The position numbers and the translations under genes were made by a program. From the NCBI RefSeq assembly GCF_023061285.1, contig NZ_JAKGAM010000011.1, positions 52,685 through 116,684 on the forward strand: 64,000 nucleotides of DNA. Direction: 5' to 3'. Source of the DNA: Chromohalobacter nigrandesensis (GTDB lineage Bacteria > Pseudomonadota > Gammaproteobacteria > Pseudomonadales > Halomonadaceae). Shown piece after piece: positions 8,178 to 17,619 of this stretch (positions are counted from its first letter, which is position 1; every line of letters starts with the position of its first letter). The notes beneath the pieces were generated by a model. The model saw only the letters and a program-made list of their open reading frames with translations, had not been told where the DNA came from and searched no databases.

Positions 8178-9289
8178 CAGGCCTGGGCCTTGGCAGCGGC
8201 TCCCTCGGTCATAGAAACGCGTCTCCCGTCGGCGTCGAAGACATGGCAATCCGCCAGGGAGAATGTGAGTGACAAACGCTGCCCCTCGTGGGCAGCGTGC
8301 GCACCATCCAGACGCACGACCAGCCATTCCTCGAGCCCGGACAAGCGTGTATAGGCCAGCATATCCGCCCCCAACGGCTCGAGCATCTCGACCGTGACGT
8401 CCAGGACCGCTGCCGTATCCGGTCGGGATGCGGCCTCGACGAGATGTTCCGGGCGAACCCCCAGATTCGTCACTCGCCCCTCGGGCATTGCAACCGGCAA
8501 TGCCAGCGCTAGCTGCGTGCCATTGGGTAACACCACGCCATCGCGATGCACCGTCACGGGCAGGAAATTCATTGCCGGCGAGCCTAGAAAGCTCGCCACG
8601 AAAAGTGTCGCGGGTTGTTCATAAAGCGCCATCGGGGTACCGCATTGCTCGACACGCCCGGCGTTCATCACCACCAGACGGTCCGCCAGGGTCATCGCCT
8701 CTACCTGATCGTGCGTCACATAGACCGACGTCACGCCAAGCCGCTTCTGAAGACGCCGGATTTCCAATCGCATCTGCACACGCAGTTTGGCATCGAGGTT
8801 GGAGAGTGGTTCGTCGAATAGAAAGACTTGCGGCTCACGCACGATCGCTCGGCCCATCGCGACACGCTGGCGTTGTCCACCGGATAGCTGCCGTGGGCGT
8901 CGCTCGAGTAACTCGCTGAGCCCCAACAATTCGGCGGTGGCCGCCACACGACGGCGGATCTCGTCCTTGGGCATGCCACGATTTTTCAGCGCATAGCCCA
9001 TGTTCCCGGCCACGCTCATGTGCGGGTAGAGCGCATAGTTCTGGAAGACCATGGCGATATCGCGTTCGGCAGGCTCCAGTTCGTTGACGCGCCGGCCGTT
9101 GATCGTGAGCTCTCCGTCACTGATCGCTTCCAGTCCCGCCAATGTACGCAACAAGGTCGACTTGCCACATCCCGAGGGCCCCACCACGACGATCAATTCC
9201 CCGTCGACAACGTCCAGGTCGATATCATGCAACGCGGTGATGCCATTGGGATAGCGTTTGCGAATGCCGTTGAGTCGTAAAGTCGCCAT
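8171..9289 (-). CDS. ugpC: sn-Glycerol-3-phosphate ABC transporter ATPase UgpC
   Basis: This is the ATP-hydrolysing subunit that drives import of glycerol-3-phosphate (and glycerophosphodiesters) through UgpAE. The 372-residue protein has a Walker A motif GPSGCGKST (residues 37-45), Q-loop FQNYALYPHMSV, signature LSGGQRQRV, Walker B VFLFDEPLSNLD and switch His in YVTHDQVEAMT. A C-terminal TOBE/regulatory domain follows, as in the MalK/UgpC group. It is the last gene of the minus-strand ugpBAEC operon, starting 40 bases after ugpE ends. MalK-type sugar ATPases are closely similar; the Ugp assignment rests on the neighbouring binding protein. Confidence 0.92.
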   Translation of the reverse strand: MATLRLNGIRKRYPNGITALHDIDLDVVDGELIVVVGPSGCGKSTLLRTLAGLEAISDGELTINGRRVNELEPAERDIAMVFQNYALYPHMSVAGNMGYALKNRGMPKDEIRRRVAATAELLGLSELLERRPRQLSGGQRQRVAMGRAIVREPQVFLFDEPLSNLDAKLRVQMRLEIRRLQKRLGVTSVYVTHDQVEAMTLADRLVVMNAGRVEQCGTPMALYEQPATLFVASFLGSPAMNFLPVTVHRDGVVLPNGTQLALALPVAMPEGRVTNLGVRPEHLVEAASRPDTAAVLDVTVEMLEPLGADMLAYTRLSGLEEWLVVRLDGAHAAHEGQRLSLTFSLADCHVFDADGRRVSMTEGAAAKAQACQ

Positions 9290-9329
9290 ATCGGATCACT
9301 CATTGAGCCACGGCCAGCACCGGGCACGC

Positions 9330-10175
9330 TTATTTTTCGCTGTCGACCAGCCCTTTCACGAAGTAACGCTGCATCAGCAGGATGACCGCGATAGGCGGCA
9401 ACATGGCCAATACCGCCGTGGCAGTGACATCCTGCCAGGGCACGAGACCGTCGGCACTGGTCAACAAGCGCTTGAGACTGACCACGATGGTCAGATAATC
9501 GGCATCGTTGGTGATCAACAACGGCCATAGATACTGATTCCAGCCATACAGGAACATGATCACGAACAATGCCGCGAGGTTGGTCTTCGAAAGCGGTAGC
9601 AGGATGTCGCGCAGAAAACGCCAGGGGCCGGCGCCATCGATACGCGCCGCCTCGACCAATTCAGGCGGAATGGTGAGATAGAACTGACGCAGCAGAAACG
9701 TCGCGGTGGCGCTGGCGATCAACGGCAGGATCAGCCCCGCGTAGCTATCCAGCAGCCCCAGGTCGGCGACCACTTCGAACGTCGGCAGAATGCGCACCTC
9801 CACCGGCAACATCAGGGTTATGAAGATCAACCAGAAACATAGCCGTCGACAGGGAAACGCGAAGAAGACGATGGCATAAGCGGCAAGCACCGAGATCGCG
9901 ATCTTGCCGATGGCGATGCCCAACGCCATGAGCGTCGAGTTGATGAGCAGGGTCAGCACATCGGTTCCCAGGCCGCCGACCGAACCGTCGAGCAGATGCC
10001 GATAATTGTCCCAGCCCGCCTCGCCGAACCATAACGGTGCCGTCTGTGAGTAAAGTTCGCCCGGCGTATGGGTACTCGCCGTGAAGGCCAGCCACACCGG
10101 CAGCAGAAACAGCAGGCAACACAGCACCAGCAGCGCATGGCTCAACCTGTCCAACCCGGGACGACGATAATGCAT
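9330..10175 (-). CDS. ugpE: sn-Glycerol-3-phosphate ABC transporter permease UgpE
   Basis: This inner-membrane permease pairs with UgpA. The 281-residue protein starts at the ATG at 10175 ([20 protein letters not shown]), has six predicted membrane segments, and carries the EAA loop ELVEAARIDGAGPWRFLRDI that contacts UgpC. The start overlaps the ugpA stop by one base (TGATG), indicating translational coupling. A much longer in-frame extension to 11105 is an out-of-frame shadow across ugpA and was rejected. Confidence 0.93.
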   Translation of the reverse strand: MHYRRPGLDRLSHALLVLCCLLFLLPVWLAFTASTHTPGELYSQTAPLWFGEAGWDNYRHLLDGSVGGLGTDVLTLLINSTLMALGIAIGKIAISVLAAYAIVFFAFPCRRLCFWLIFITLMLPVEVRILPTFEVVADLGLLDSYAGLILPLIASATATFLLRQFYLTIPPELVEAARIDGAGPWRFLRDILLPLSKTNLAALFVIMFLYGWNQYLWPLLITNDADYLTIVVSLKRLLTSADGLVPWQDVTATAVLAMLPPIAVILLMQRYFVKGLVDSEK

Positions 10176-11053
10176 CAGTACTGCACCTTTCTTTCCAAGT
10201 AGCGGAACTGAAACCATGTCAGGCCGCCGACCAGAGCCATCAGCAACACCGACTGAGCGGCGCTGGCCCCCATATCCTGACCGACGAAGCCATCCTGATA
10301 GACCTTGTAAACCAGTGTCGTGGTCGCGCCGCCGGGACCGCCGGACGTCACCGTGTCGATGGTGCCGAAGGTCTCGAAGAAGGCGTAGACACTGTTCATG
10401 ACCAGCAAGAAGAACGCGGTCGGCGACAACAGCGGAAAGGTGATGGTCCAGAAACGTCGCCACGGGCCCGCACGGTCGATGGCCGCCGCCTCCAGCAGAC
10501 TCTTGGGTAGCGCCTGCAACGCGGCGAGGAAGAACACGAAGTTGTAGCTCATCTGCTTCCACACCGAGGCCATGATCACCAGGGCCAAGGCCTGAACGCC
10601 ATTGAGCTTGTGGTCCCACCCGATGCCGATATTGCCCAGCAAACCACTGATCAGCCCCAACGTCGGATCGAACAGGAACAGCCACAGCACGCCCGCCACC
10701 GCCGGCGCGACCGCATAGGGCCATACCAACAGTGTGCGGTAGATGCGCGCACCGCGTATGACCCGGTCCGCCATGACCGCCAGGAGTAACGCGATGCTCA
10801 TCGCACCGAGCGCCACCGCCAGCGAAAAGATCAGCGTGGTGCCGAGTGCCTGATAATACGCCTTGTCGCTCAATACGGCCTGGAAGTTGGCAAACCCGGC
10901 GAACTCCCGGGACAAACCAAAGGCATCCTCGACATAGAAGGCTTGCTCGATGGCTTGCAATGCCGGCCAGAAGAAAAAGACCAGAACGATGCCTAGCTGC
11001 GGCGCCATCAATATCCAGGGCGTGAGGCGATGGCGCTGAAACGGCGCACTCAT
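10175..11053 (-). CDS. ugpA: sn-Glycerol-3-phosphate ABC transporter permease UgpA
   Basis: This is the first permease subunit of the Ugp importer. From the ATG at 11053 ([20 protein letters not shown]) it has 292 residues, about six membrane segments and the EAA loop [21 protein letters not shown] chose 11053 over an ATG at 11068 because GAGG lies about six bases upstream of the former. It is preceded by ugpB after about 94 bases, which contain a hairpin, and is coupled to ugpE by a one-base overlap. Confidence 0.93.
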   Translation of the reverse strand: MSAPFQRHRLTPWILMAPQLGIVLVFFFWPALQAIEQAFYVEDAFGLSREFAGFANFQAVLSDKAYYQALGTTLIFSLAVALGAMSIALLLAVMADRVIRGARIYRTLLVWPYAVAPAVAGVLWLFLFDPTLGLISGLLGNIGIGWDHKLNGVQALALVIMASVWKQMSYNFVFFLAALQALPKSLLEAAAIDRAGPWRRFWTITFPLLSPTAFFLLVMNSVYAFFETFGTIDTVTSGGPGGATTTLVYKVYQDGFVGQDMGASAAQSVLLMALVGGLTWFQFRYLERKVQY

Positions 11054-11105
11054 GGCATTCCTCGGCATCTCGATGAGGACGATTTGCCTCCATGCTCAAA
11101 CACAA

Positions 11106-11124
11106 GCGCCCGGCGACCGGGCGC
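11106..11124 (-). terminator. Intercistronic hairpin between ugpB and ugpA
   Basis: GCGCCCGG and CCGGGCGC form a perfect 8-base stem with a 3-base loop in the gap after ugpB. There is no strong U tract on the minus strand, so it is more likely a leaky terminator or an RNA-stabilising hairpin. That would let the binding protein be made in excess over the membrane subunits, a common arrangement in ABC transporter operons. Confidence 0.55.
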
Positions 11125-11147
11125 CGTTATTCTCAAGTTGGAAGGCT

Positions 11148-12464
11148 TCACTGATGGGCGCTCTCGAACTTTTCCAAGAGTGCGTTGCCACGCGAGGCGG
11201 CTTCATCGAGCCCCTCCTGCCCCCCTACGTCACCCGAGAATATCTCTTCGAGCTCGCCGTTGATGACATCGCGAATCTGCACCATGTTGCCCAACCGCAA
11301 TCCCTTGGAATTCTCGGTGGGCTCGCCGATGGTGATCTGTTTGATCGCCACGTCAGTTCCGGGGTGATCGGCATAGAAGCCTTGCTCGCGGGTCAGGTCG
11401 GCGGCCGCCTGCGTGATCGGCAAGTAGCCCGAGTACTGGTGCCAATCCGCCTGAACTTCAGGCGAGGACAGGTATTCGAAGAATTCGGCCACCCCTTGCT
11501 GGTGCGTCTCGTCCAGCCCATCGAGCACCCATAGCGAAGCACCACCGATAATCGAATTGTTGGCTTGTTCGACGACATCGGCATCGTACGGCAGCGGCGC
11601 CACCCCGAAGTCGAAATCGACGTTCTCCTTGATATTGGCGTAGGACGCCGAGGACCCCATCATCAGCGCGCAATCGCCGGAGTAGAACTTGGGCGCGGCG
11701 TCATCGAAACGTCCGCCATAGGCAAAACGCCCATCATCCTGCCACTGCGTGAGACGCTCGATATGATCGACGACGGCGGTGCGATTGAAGCGTAAACGCG
11801 CGTCGGTCCCCTCGAAGCCATTGGCCTGCGAGGCAAACGGCACATCGTTGATGGCGGAGTAATTTTCGAGCATCACCCAGGAGGGCCAGGTCGTGGTCAA
11901 ACCACAACTCGCCGCCCCGGAGTCGACGATCTTCTGCAGGGCTTCTCCCAGTGCCTGCCACGTTCGAGGGATTTCCTCGACTCCCGCCTGCTCAAGGCGC
12001 TCGCGATTGTAATAGGTCACCGGCGTCGAGGAATTGAACGGCAGTGACAGCATATTGCCATCAGGGTCGGTGTAATAACCCGTGACCGCAGGCAAGTAAC
12101 CCTCCGGATCGAAGTCGACATCAGCCGATGCCATCAATTGATACACCGGCACGATAGCGCCCTTGGCACCCATCATCGTCGCGGTGCCAACCTCGTATAT
12201 CTGCACGATATCCGGCCCCTCGCCGGCCCTAAACGCCGCGATGGCGGAGGTCATGGTCTCGCTGTAATTGCCCTTGAACACCGGTTTGACGGTGTAGTTT
12301 TCCTGGCTGGCGTTGAAGTCGGTCGCGATCTGGTCGACCTTGTCGCCCAGCGCACCCCCCATGGCATGCCACCAGGTAATCTGGGTATTGGCCTGGGCGC
12401 TGCTCGCGCAGGCCCCCAGGGCAAGCGTGATGCCAAGAGAAGAAAGCAGGAAAGCACGTTGCAT
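11148..12464 (-). CDS. ugpB: sn-Glycerol-3-phosphate-binding periplasmic protein UgpB
   Basis: This periplasmic receptor delivers glycerol-3-phosphate to UgpAE. From the ATG at 12464 it has 438 residues, the same length as E. coli UgpB, beginning with a signal peptide (MQRAFLLSSLGITLALGAC). Stretches such as YEVGTATMMGAKGAIVPVY, LPFNSSTPVTYYNRE, IIGGASLWV and GYLPITQAAADLTREQGFY match UgpB specifically rather than sugar-binding relatives. AAGGAG sits at the right distance before this start, whereas a start 16 codons further upstream lacks one. It is the first gene of ugpBAEC; a PhoB-like box lies about 72 bases upstream, fitting phosphate-starvation control. Confidence 0.95.
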   Translation of the reverse strand: MQRAFLLSSLGITLALGACASSAQANTQITWWHAMGGALGDKVDQIATDFNASQENYTVKPVFKGNYSETMTSAIAAFRAGEGPDIVQIYEVGTATMMGAKGAIVPVYQLMASADVDFDPEGYLPAVTGYYTDPDGNMLSLPFNSSTPVTYYNRERLEQAGVEEIPRTWQALGEALQKIVDSGAASCGLTTTWPSWVMLENYSAINDVPFASQANGFEGTDARLRFNRTAVVDHIERLTQWQDDGRFAYGGRFDDAAPKFYSGDCALMMGSSASYANIKENVDFDFGVAPLPYDADVVEQANNSIIGGASLWVLDGLDETHQQGVAEFFEYLSSPEVQADWHQYSGYLPITQAAADLTREQGFYADHPGTDVAIKQITIGEPTENSKGLRLGNMVQIRDVINGELEEIFSGDVGGQEGLDEAASRGNALLEKFESAHQ

Positions 12465-12535
12465 GGAAGGCTCCTTGTCGAGTACAGGGGATCGACGCCA
12501 CTCGTGCCACACTAGCCAAGGAATCTTTCAATTAA

Positions 12536-12553
12536 ATGATGGATATATGACGG
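12536..12553 (-). promoter_or_regulatory. PhoB box candidate upstream of ugpB
   Basis: On the minus strand the sequence CCGTCATATATCCATCAT matches the E. coli PhoB-box consensus (CTGTCATAAATCTGTCAT) at about 14-15 of 18 positions, with the two 7-base direct repeats in register. It lies upstream of ugpB, a classic Pho-regulon gene in E. coli, with an A/T-rich segment (GAAAGATTCC) at a plausible -10 distance. The match is read from the sequence; regulation is inferred. Confidence 0.6.
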
Positions 12554-12590
12554 AAGACCATCTGTATCGTTTCGCCAACGTACGTGAAGC

Positions 12591-12617
12591 AAAAAAAGAC
12601 CCGCCAAGTGGCGGGTC
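12591..12617 (-). terminator. Rho-independent terminator after eda
   Basis: GACCCGCC and GGCGGGTC form a perfect 8-base stem with a 4-base loop at 12598-12617. On the minus strand it is followed by seven U residues (the A run at 12591-12597). It lies 60 bases beyond the eda stop and would end the zwf-pgl-eda transcript before the ugp promoter. Confidence 0.88.
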
Positions 12618-12676
12618 GGAAGAACAGCATCAGCTGTCGAGAGAGAAGCGGTTGCCCTGCTTGATAGCAAGCAGTC

Positions 12677-13339
12677 TTAGTGATGAAAGCGTTCGGCGGC
12701 CTGGCGCGCCAGTTCGCGAATGCCGTCCCAGTCTTCGTTCTCGACCAGGGCATTGGGCGTCAGCCATGAGCCACCCACGCACATCACATTGGGCAGACTG
12801 AGGTAATCGTCGGCGTTGTCCACGGTAATACCGCCGGTCGGGCAGAAGTGGGCGTCGGGAATCGGACCACCAATAGATTTGATCGCCTTGACGCCGCCGC
12901 TAGCCTCCGCCGGAAAGAACTTGAAGCGCCGATAGCCGTACTGCCAGCCGGTCATCAACTCGGAGACCGTGGCCACCCCCGGCAGCATCGGTACCGCACT
13001 TTCCACGCCATGGCGATACAGCGCTTCGGTCGTGCCGGGGGTGACCACGAAATCCACGCCAGCCTCCTCGGCCTGCCGGTACTGGGCGGGCGTCAGCACG
13101 GTGCCGGCGCCGATACTCACACCCGGTAACGCGGCCCGCATGCGCCGAATGGCGTCCAGTGCACAATCGGTGCGCAGGGTGATCTCGAGTACGTTGAGAC
13201 CGCCCTCGACCAAGGCACGCGCCATGGGCACGGCATCCTCGAGGCGATCGATCACCAGCACCGGGATCACTTCCACCTTCTGGCAGATGCTGTCGAGTTC
13301 CGTCGTGCGGGTGGAAGGAAGCTGTTTGTCGATAGTCAT
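12677..13339 (-). CDS. eda: KDPG/KHG aldolase Eda
   Basis: This aldolase splits 2-keto-3-deoxy-6-phosphogluconate into pyruvate and glyceraldehyde-3-phosphate, the last step specific to the Entner-Doudoroff pathway. The 220-residue protein shows VIPVLVIDRLEDAVPMARAL, the EITLRT catalytic-glutamate strand, VVTPGTTEALYRHG, and the Schiff-base lysine in KFFPAEASGG. GGAGCACCC precedes the ATG. It is the last gene of the minus-strand zwf-pgl-eda operon (30-base gap from pgl) and is followed by a terminator. Confidence 0.95.
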   Translation of the reverse strand: MTIDKQLPSTRTTELDSICQKVEVIPVLVIDRLEDAVPMARALVEGGLNVLEITLRTDCALDAIRRMRAALPGVSIGAGTVLTPAQYRQAEEAGVDFVVTPGTTEALYRHGVESAVPMLPGVATVSELMTGWQYGYRRFKFFPAEASGGVKAIKSIGGPIPDAHFCPTGGITVDNADDYLSLPNVMCVGGSWLTPNALVENEDWDGIRELARQAAERFHH

Positions 13340-13369
13340 GGGTGCTCCGGGTATTCGTAAACGCAGGGC

Positions 13370-14044
13370 TCAGGGTGCCCAGTACGTCGCGATCGGCTGA
13401 GAGAGGAAGGTGCGAATCGGCAGTTGCCGGGCATCATCGCCCCCCAACGCGCTGGCCAGGACACGACGCTTGTCCTCGCCGGTCATGTGCAGGACATGCA
13501 GATGGGCATCGGCCAGGCGCGCGGCGCTCAACGTGATGCGCGCCTGCGATACACTGGGCGCATGCACCGCCACCGCCGCCTCGGATGTCTCGAGTGCCGT
13601 GGCCAGTTGTTCGCTATCGGGAAACAGCGAGGCCGTATGCCCATCGCCGCCCATGCCGAGGACGACCACACTAGCCGGCCACGGTAGCGCCGCGATGCGT
13701 GCCGAGACCGCCTCGACACCGTCTTCGGGGGTATCGTCGCCGGTGGTCAAGGAATGAAAACGTGCCTCGGCGGCCGGACCGACGAGTAACGTCTCGCGGA
13801 TCAGACGCGCATTGCTGTCGGCATCGTCGTCGGCCACCCAACGTTCATCGGCCAGCGTCACATCGATACGCGACCAGGGCAGCGCCTTGGTGGCCAGGGC
13901 GCTGAAGAACGGCTTCGGCGTGGAGCCGCCGGAAACGACCAGCAGCACCCGCTCGCGACTGGCCAAGTCGGCTTCGAGCGCCTTGGCCACGGTATCCGCG
14001 AGGCGCTCGGCAAGGTAACGACGGCCTTCCTCGATGCTTTTCAT
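13370..14044 (-). CDS. pgl: 6-Phosphogluconolactonase
   Basis: This enzyme hydrolyses 6-phosphogluconolactone, the product of Zwf, to 6-phosphogluconate. The 224-residue protein belongs to the DevB/NagB-like family, with VLLVVSGGSTPKPFFSAL (phosphate-binding loop), VTLADERWV and VVLGMGGDGHTASLFPDS. A TTG seven codons further upstream was rejected in favour of the ATG at 14044. It lies 18 bases after zwf and 30 bases before eda. Confidence 0.93.
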   Translation of the reverse strand: MKSIEEGRRYLAERLADTVAKALEADLASRERVLLVVSGGSTPKPFFSALATKALPWSRIDVTLADERWVADDDADSNARLIRETLLVGPAAEARFHSLTTGDDTPEDGVEAVSARIAALPWPASVVVLGMGGDGHTASLFPDSEQLATALETSEAAVAVHAPSVSQARITLSAARLADAHLHVLHMTGEDKRRVLASALGGDDARQLPIRTFLSQPIATYWAP

Positions 14045-14062
14045 AATGGGCTGCCTATCCAA

Positions 14063-15538
14063 TCAATAATCTTCATACCAGGAGCGCCCGTCCTGAGTAA
14101 TCATGGCGATCGACGCCACGGGGCCCCAGGAGCCGGCTGGATAACGCCGCGGCGACATGTCGCGTGCCTCCCAGCCGGCGATCAACTGATCCACCCACTT
14201 CCAGGCGTACTCCACTTCGTCGCGGCGCACGAACAGGTACTGCTGGCCCTTCATCACCTCGAGCAGCAAGCGCTCGTAGGCATCGGGAATCCGCGTCTTG
14301 GGGAAGGCGTGATTGAAATCCAGATGCAGCGGTCCGGGGCGCAGGCGCATGCCCTTGTCGAGCCCGCTGTCTTTAGTCAGCACCTGCAGCGCGATGCCTT
14401 CTTCCGGCTGCAGACGGATGACCAGCTTGTTGGCCGCGATTCCGCGTTGGTCGGGATCGAAAATGTAGTGCGGCTGCTGACGGAAGTGGATGACGATCTG
14501 CGACATCTTTTCCGGCATGCGCTTGCCGGTGCGCAGATAGAACGGCACGCCGGCCCAGCGCCAGTTGGCAACCTCGAGCTTCATGGCGACGAAGGTCTCG
14601 GTATGGCTCGAGGTGTTAGCGCCTTCCTCGTCGAGATAGCCCGGCACGCTCTCGCCGTCCACGGAGCCGCCGATGTATTGCCCCCGCACCACGTTGCGCG
14701 ACAGCTCTTCACCAACCAAAGGCTTGAGTGCCTTGAGCACCTTGACCTTCTCGTCGCGAATGGCGTCGGCGTCGAGATTCGACGGCGGATCCATGGCGAT
14801 CAGGCACAGCAACTGCAGCAAGTGGTTCTGGACCATGTCGCGCAACTGCCCCGCCTCGTCGAAGTAGCCCCAGCGGCCTTCGATGCCCACCTTCTCGGCC
14901 ACGGTGATTTCCACATGCGAAATCTGGTTCTGGTTCCACTGATTGCCGAACAGTGGATTGGCGAAGCGCAGCGCGATCAGGTTCTGGACCGTCTCCTTGC
15001 CCAGGTAGTGGTCCATGCGATAGATGCGCGACTCGGGGAACACATCGCCGATGGCATCGTTGATCTGCACGGAGGAATCGAGATCGTGGCCGATGGGCTT
15101 CTCGACCACCACGCGGGTCTCGTCATCGAGGCTGCCACTGGCATGCAGGTTGGCACAGATATCGCCGTAAATACTGGCCGGCACCGCCAGGTACACCACC
15201 ATGGGGCGCTGGGTAGCGTCATGCCAATCGCGAATGGCGTCGTATCCCTCGACAGTGGCAAAGTCGAGTTGCTGGTAATCGAGACGCGCCAGGAAGCGCT
15301 CGAGGCAGGCCTTTTCAAGCTCATTGGGCTTGAGTCGCTTGTTGAGGGCTTCCTTGACATTGGCGCGGAAGCCATCGGCATCATGCTCATGGCGCGCCAG
15401 CCCCAGGATGCGCGTGGTATCGCCGAGCAACCCTTCGCGATCCAGGTGGTATAATGCCGGGTACAATTTGCGCAGCGCCAGATCACCAAGCGCCCCGAAA
15501 AGGGCCAGATCGACATCGGGCGTGGTATCTCGACTCAT
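14063..15538 (-). CDS. zwf: Glucose-6-phosphate dehydrogenase
   Basis: Zwf oxidises glucose-6-phosphate to 6-phosphogluconolactone with NAD(P)+, feeding the Entner-Doudoroff and pentose-phosphate routes. The 491-residue protein has an N-terminal nucleotide-binding motif [19 protein letters not shown], the EKPIGHDL strand, and the active-site signature [19 protein letters not shown]. In place of the common GASGDL it has GALGDL, seen in other proteobacterial Zwf proteins. It is the first gene of zwf-pgl-eda and is divergent from hexR, whose product normally represses it; palindromes in the shared promoter support this. Confidence 0.96.
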   Translation of the reverse strand: MSRDTTPDVDLALFGALGDLALRKLYPALYHLDREGLLGDTTRILGLARHEHDADGFRANVKEALNKRLKPNELEKACLERFLARLDYQQLDFATVEGYDAIRDWHDATQRPMVVYLAVPASIYGDICANLHASGSLDDETRVVVEKPIGHDLDSSVQINDAIGDVFPESRIYRMDHYLGKETVQNLIALRFANPLFGNQWNQNQISHVEITVAEKVGIEGRWGYFDEAGQLRDMVQNHLLQLLCLIAMDPPSNLDADAIRDEKVKVLKALKPLVGEELSRNVVRGQYIGGSVDGESVPGYLDEEGANTSSHTETFVAMKLEVANWRWAGVPFYLRTGKRMPEKMSQIVIHFRQQPHYIFDPDQRGIAANKLVIRLQPEEGIALQVLTKDSGLDKGMRLRPGPLHLDFNHAFPKTRIPDAYERLLLEVMKGQQYLFVRRDEVEYAWKWVDQLIAGWEARDMSPRRYPAGSWGPVASIAMITQDGRSWYEDY

Positions 15539-15612
15539 GATGTGGCCCCCAAAAAAATGGTTAACTTACCTATAAAATAAGCCATATCAGGACTCCTCGG
15601 CAAATATATTAT

Positions 15613-15622
15613 GTAAATTTAC
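15613..15622. promoter_or_regulatory. HexR operator candidate in the zwf-hexR promoter region
   Basis: GTAAATTTAC is a perfect 10-base palindrome inside TGTAAATTTACT and resembles the TGTAATTAAATTACA-type HexR sites described in gammaproteobacteria. It lies 75 bases upstream of zwf in the 260-base region shared with hexR. A weaker GTAGTTAC element at 15713-15720, nearer hexR, could be a second site. Binding is inferred. Confidence 0.5.
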
Positions 15623-15798
15623 TACCAAAGCGGCATGCATTCGATGCCATCCGCGAACGACTTGGCTTGGCGACCCTGCGCCACCACGCTAGGATGCCTT
15701 AGCTAACACAATGTAGTTACTTGCAAATGTGGTCATGCGACAACGTCGTTAATTGACCACCTTTCGACACCCTTGGCAGACAGAGACTTCCATTACGC

Positions 15799-16659
15799 AT
15801 GCCAGCCTTCGATTTGATCGACCGTATCCGCTCCCGCTTGGACGAACTCAATCGTTCCGAACGCAAAGTGGCCGACGTGATTCTCCACGACCCGGCCGCC
15901 GCCACCGGCATGAGCATCGCGACGCTGGCGCAGACCGCGGCGGTCAGCGAACCGACGGTCAATCGCTTCTGTCGCAACTTCGACGCCAAGGGCTATCCCG
16001 ACTTCAAGATCAAGCTTGCCCAAAGCCTAGCCGGCGGCACGCCCTATGTCAGTCGCAGCGTGGAACGTGACGATGGCGCCGCAAGCTATGGCGAGAAGAT
16101 CTTCGGCGCCACCATCGCCGCCCTCGATGACGCCCGGCGCACGCTGGATGCCCAACGCGTCGAGCGCGCCGTCGATTATCTGATCCAGGCCAAACAGATC
16201 AGCTTCTTCGGCCTCGGTGCCTCGGGGCCTGTGGCCCAGGACGCGCAGCACAAGTTCTTTCGCTTCAACCTGCCTGTCACCGCCTACGAAGACGTGCTGA
16301 TGCAACGCATGGTTGCCGCCGCCACTCATACCGGTGATGTCATCGTCATCGTCTCCTACACCGGCCGCACCCGCGAGCTGGTCGAGATCGCCCGTGTGGC
16401 GCGCGACAACGGCGCCATCGTGCTCGGCATCACCGCCCCCGATTCGCCGCTCGCCCATGAGTGTACCGAAACCCTCGAGGTCATCACCCCGGAAGACACC
16501 GATGTCTACATGCCGATGACCTCGCGCATGATCCACCTGGCCTTGATCGATGTGCTGGCGACGGGCGTCACGCTGCGCCGCGGCGAGGATTTCCTGCCGC
16601 ACCTCAAGAAGATAAAAGACAGCCTGCAAGCCACGCGGTTTCCGCTCCCCGACGAGTGA
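15799..16659 (+). CDS. hexR: RpiR-family regulator HexR
   Basis: HexR represses central glucose genes (zwf, pgl, eda and others) and is released by 2-keto-3-deoxy-6-phosphogluconate. The 286-residue protein has an N-terminal HTH_6 domain ([21 protein letters not shown], residues about 36-56) and a C-terminal SIS sugar-isomerase domain with [20 protein letters not shown] and [17 protein letters not shown]. It is divergent from the zwf-pgl-eda operon that HexR typically controls. A terminator follows at 16729-16752. Confidence 0.94.
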   Translation: MPAFDLIDRIRSRLDELNRSERKVADVILHDPAAATGMSIATLAQTAAVSEPTVNRFCRNFDAKGYPDFKIKLAQSLAGGTPYVSRSVERDDGAASYGEKIFGATIAALDDARRTLDAQRVERAVDYLIQAKQISFFGLGASGPVAQDAQHKFFRFNLPVTAYEDVLMQRMVAAATHTGDVIVIVSYTGRTRELVEIARVARDNGAIVLGITAPDSPLAHECTETLEVITPEDTDVYMPMTSRMIHLALIDVLATGVTLRRGEDFLPHLKKIKDSLQATRFPLPDE

Positions 16660-16728
16660 GCGCCGTGGACCGCGCTTGCCGCCACACCGCGCAGTCACGA
16701 CAATGAACGTCTCACCACGCTCATTGCA

Positions 16729-16752
16729 GCGGTTTATTCAACCGCCTTTTTT
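16729..16752 (+). terminator. Rho-independent terminator after hexR
   Basis: GCGGTT (16729-16734) and AACCGC (16740-16745) form a stem with a 5-base loop, followed after one base by TTTTTT. It lies 70 bases after hexR. It ends just before the ribosome-binding site of the following ABC operon, so transcription of that operon must start nearby or read through. Confidence 0.8.
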
Positions 16753-16767
16753 CACAGGAGTATGCCC

Positions 16768-17619
16768 ATGCGCTGGCTCGTCGCCTGCCTGTTGATTCTC
16801 ATCAGCACCGCCGCATCGGCGGAAACGTTTCGCTTCACGGCCATCCCCGACGAAGACCAATCGCGACTCGAAGAGCGCTTCGACAAGGTCGCCCATTATC
16901 TTGAGGATCGACTGGGCGTGGACGTCGAGTACGTGCCGGTCAAATCCTATAGCGCCGCTGTCTCGGCCTTCCGCAACGATCAGGTGCAACTGGCCTGGTT
17001 CGGCGGCCTGACCGGCGTGCAGGCACGCCGCCTGGTGCCCGACTCTCGCGCCATCGCCCAGGGCAAGGAAGACGCCGAATTCCGCACCTACTTCATCGCC
17101 AACCATGATAGCGATGTCGACACGCAAGGCGATGACCTGCCCAAGAACGTGCAGGGCAAGGCGTTCACCTTTGGCGCCAAGACTTCCACTTCCGGGCGCC
17201 TGATGCCGGAATATTACATCCGCGACCAGTTCGGGGCGCCACCCAAGTCGCTGTTTTCGCGCGTCGGCTTTTCCGGCGACCATACGCGCACCATTGCCCT
17301 GGTCGAGTCCGGCACCTACGACATCGGCGCCGTCAACTTCAAGGTCTGGGACGCCGCCGTGGCCGATGGACGCGTGGATACCGACAAGGTCGACGTAATC
17401 TGGAAGACGCCGACCTACCCCGACTATCAATGGACCGTGCGTGGCGACGTCGACAGTCGCTATGGCAACGGCTTCACCGACAAGGTGCGTCAGGCACTGC
17501 TCGATATGCACGATCCCAAGCTGCTCGAGAGCTTCCCCCGTGAGGGCTTCATCCCCGCCGACAACGACGACTACCAGCCCATCGAAGACGTCGGCGAGAA
17601 ACTAGGCCTGCTGCGTTGA
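16768..17619 (+). CDS. Phosphonate/oxyanion-type ABC transporter substrate-binding protein (PhnD-like; putative selenate group)
   Basis: This periplasmic binding protein starts with a signal peptide (MRWLVACLLILISTAASA) and is about 283 residues. The start at 16768 is preferred over the ATG at 16762 because AGGAG ends seven bases before it, versus one base. It has the PhnD/PtxB-family core: FTAIPDEDQSRLEERF, VKSYSAAVSAFRNDQVQLAWFGG and a GRLMPEYYI-like hinge. The sequence resembles the group annotated as putative selenate transporters, but the oxyanion cannot be told from sequence. It is the first gene of a three-gene importer, overlapping the next gene by four bases. Confidence 0.8.
   Translation: MRWLVACLLILISTAASAETFRFTAIPDEDQSRLEERFDKVAHYLEDRLGVDVEYVPVKSYSAAVSAFRNDQVQLAWFGGLTGVQARRLVPDSRAIAQGKEDAEFRTYFIANHDSDVDTQGDDLPKNVQGKAFTFGAKTSTSGRLMPEYYIRDQFGAPPKSLFSRVGFSGDHTRTIALVESGTYDIGAVNFKVWDAAVADGRVDTDKVDVIWKTPTYPDYQWTVRGDVDSRYGNGFTDKVRQALLDMHDPKLLESFPREGFIPADNDDYQPIEDVGEKLGLLR

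Noticed and set aside
10176..11105. Upstream extension of the ugpE frame across ugpA
   Set aside because: The extension is a shadow over ugpA; ugpE begins at the ATG that overlaps the ugpA stop.
14309..15454. Long plus-strand open frame of 381 codons opposite zwf
   Set aside because: It is entirely antisense to a clearly identified zwf gene; such frames are common in high-GC DNA and its composition is not protein-like.
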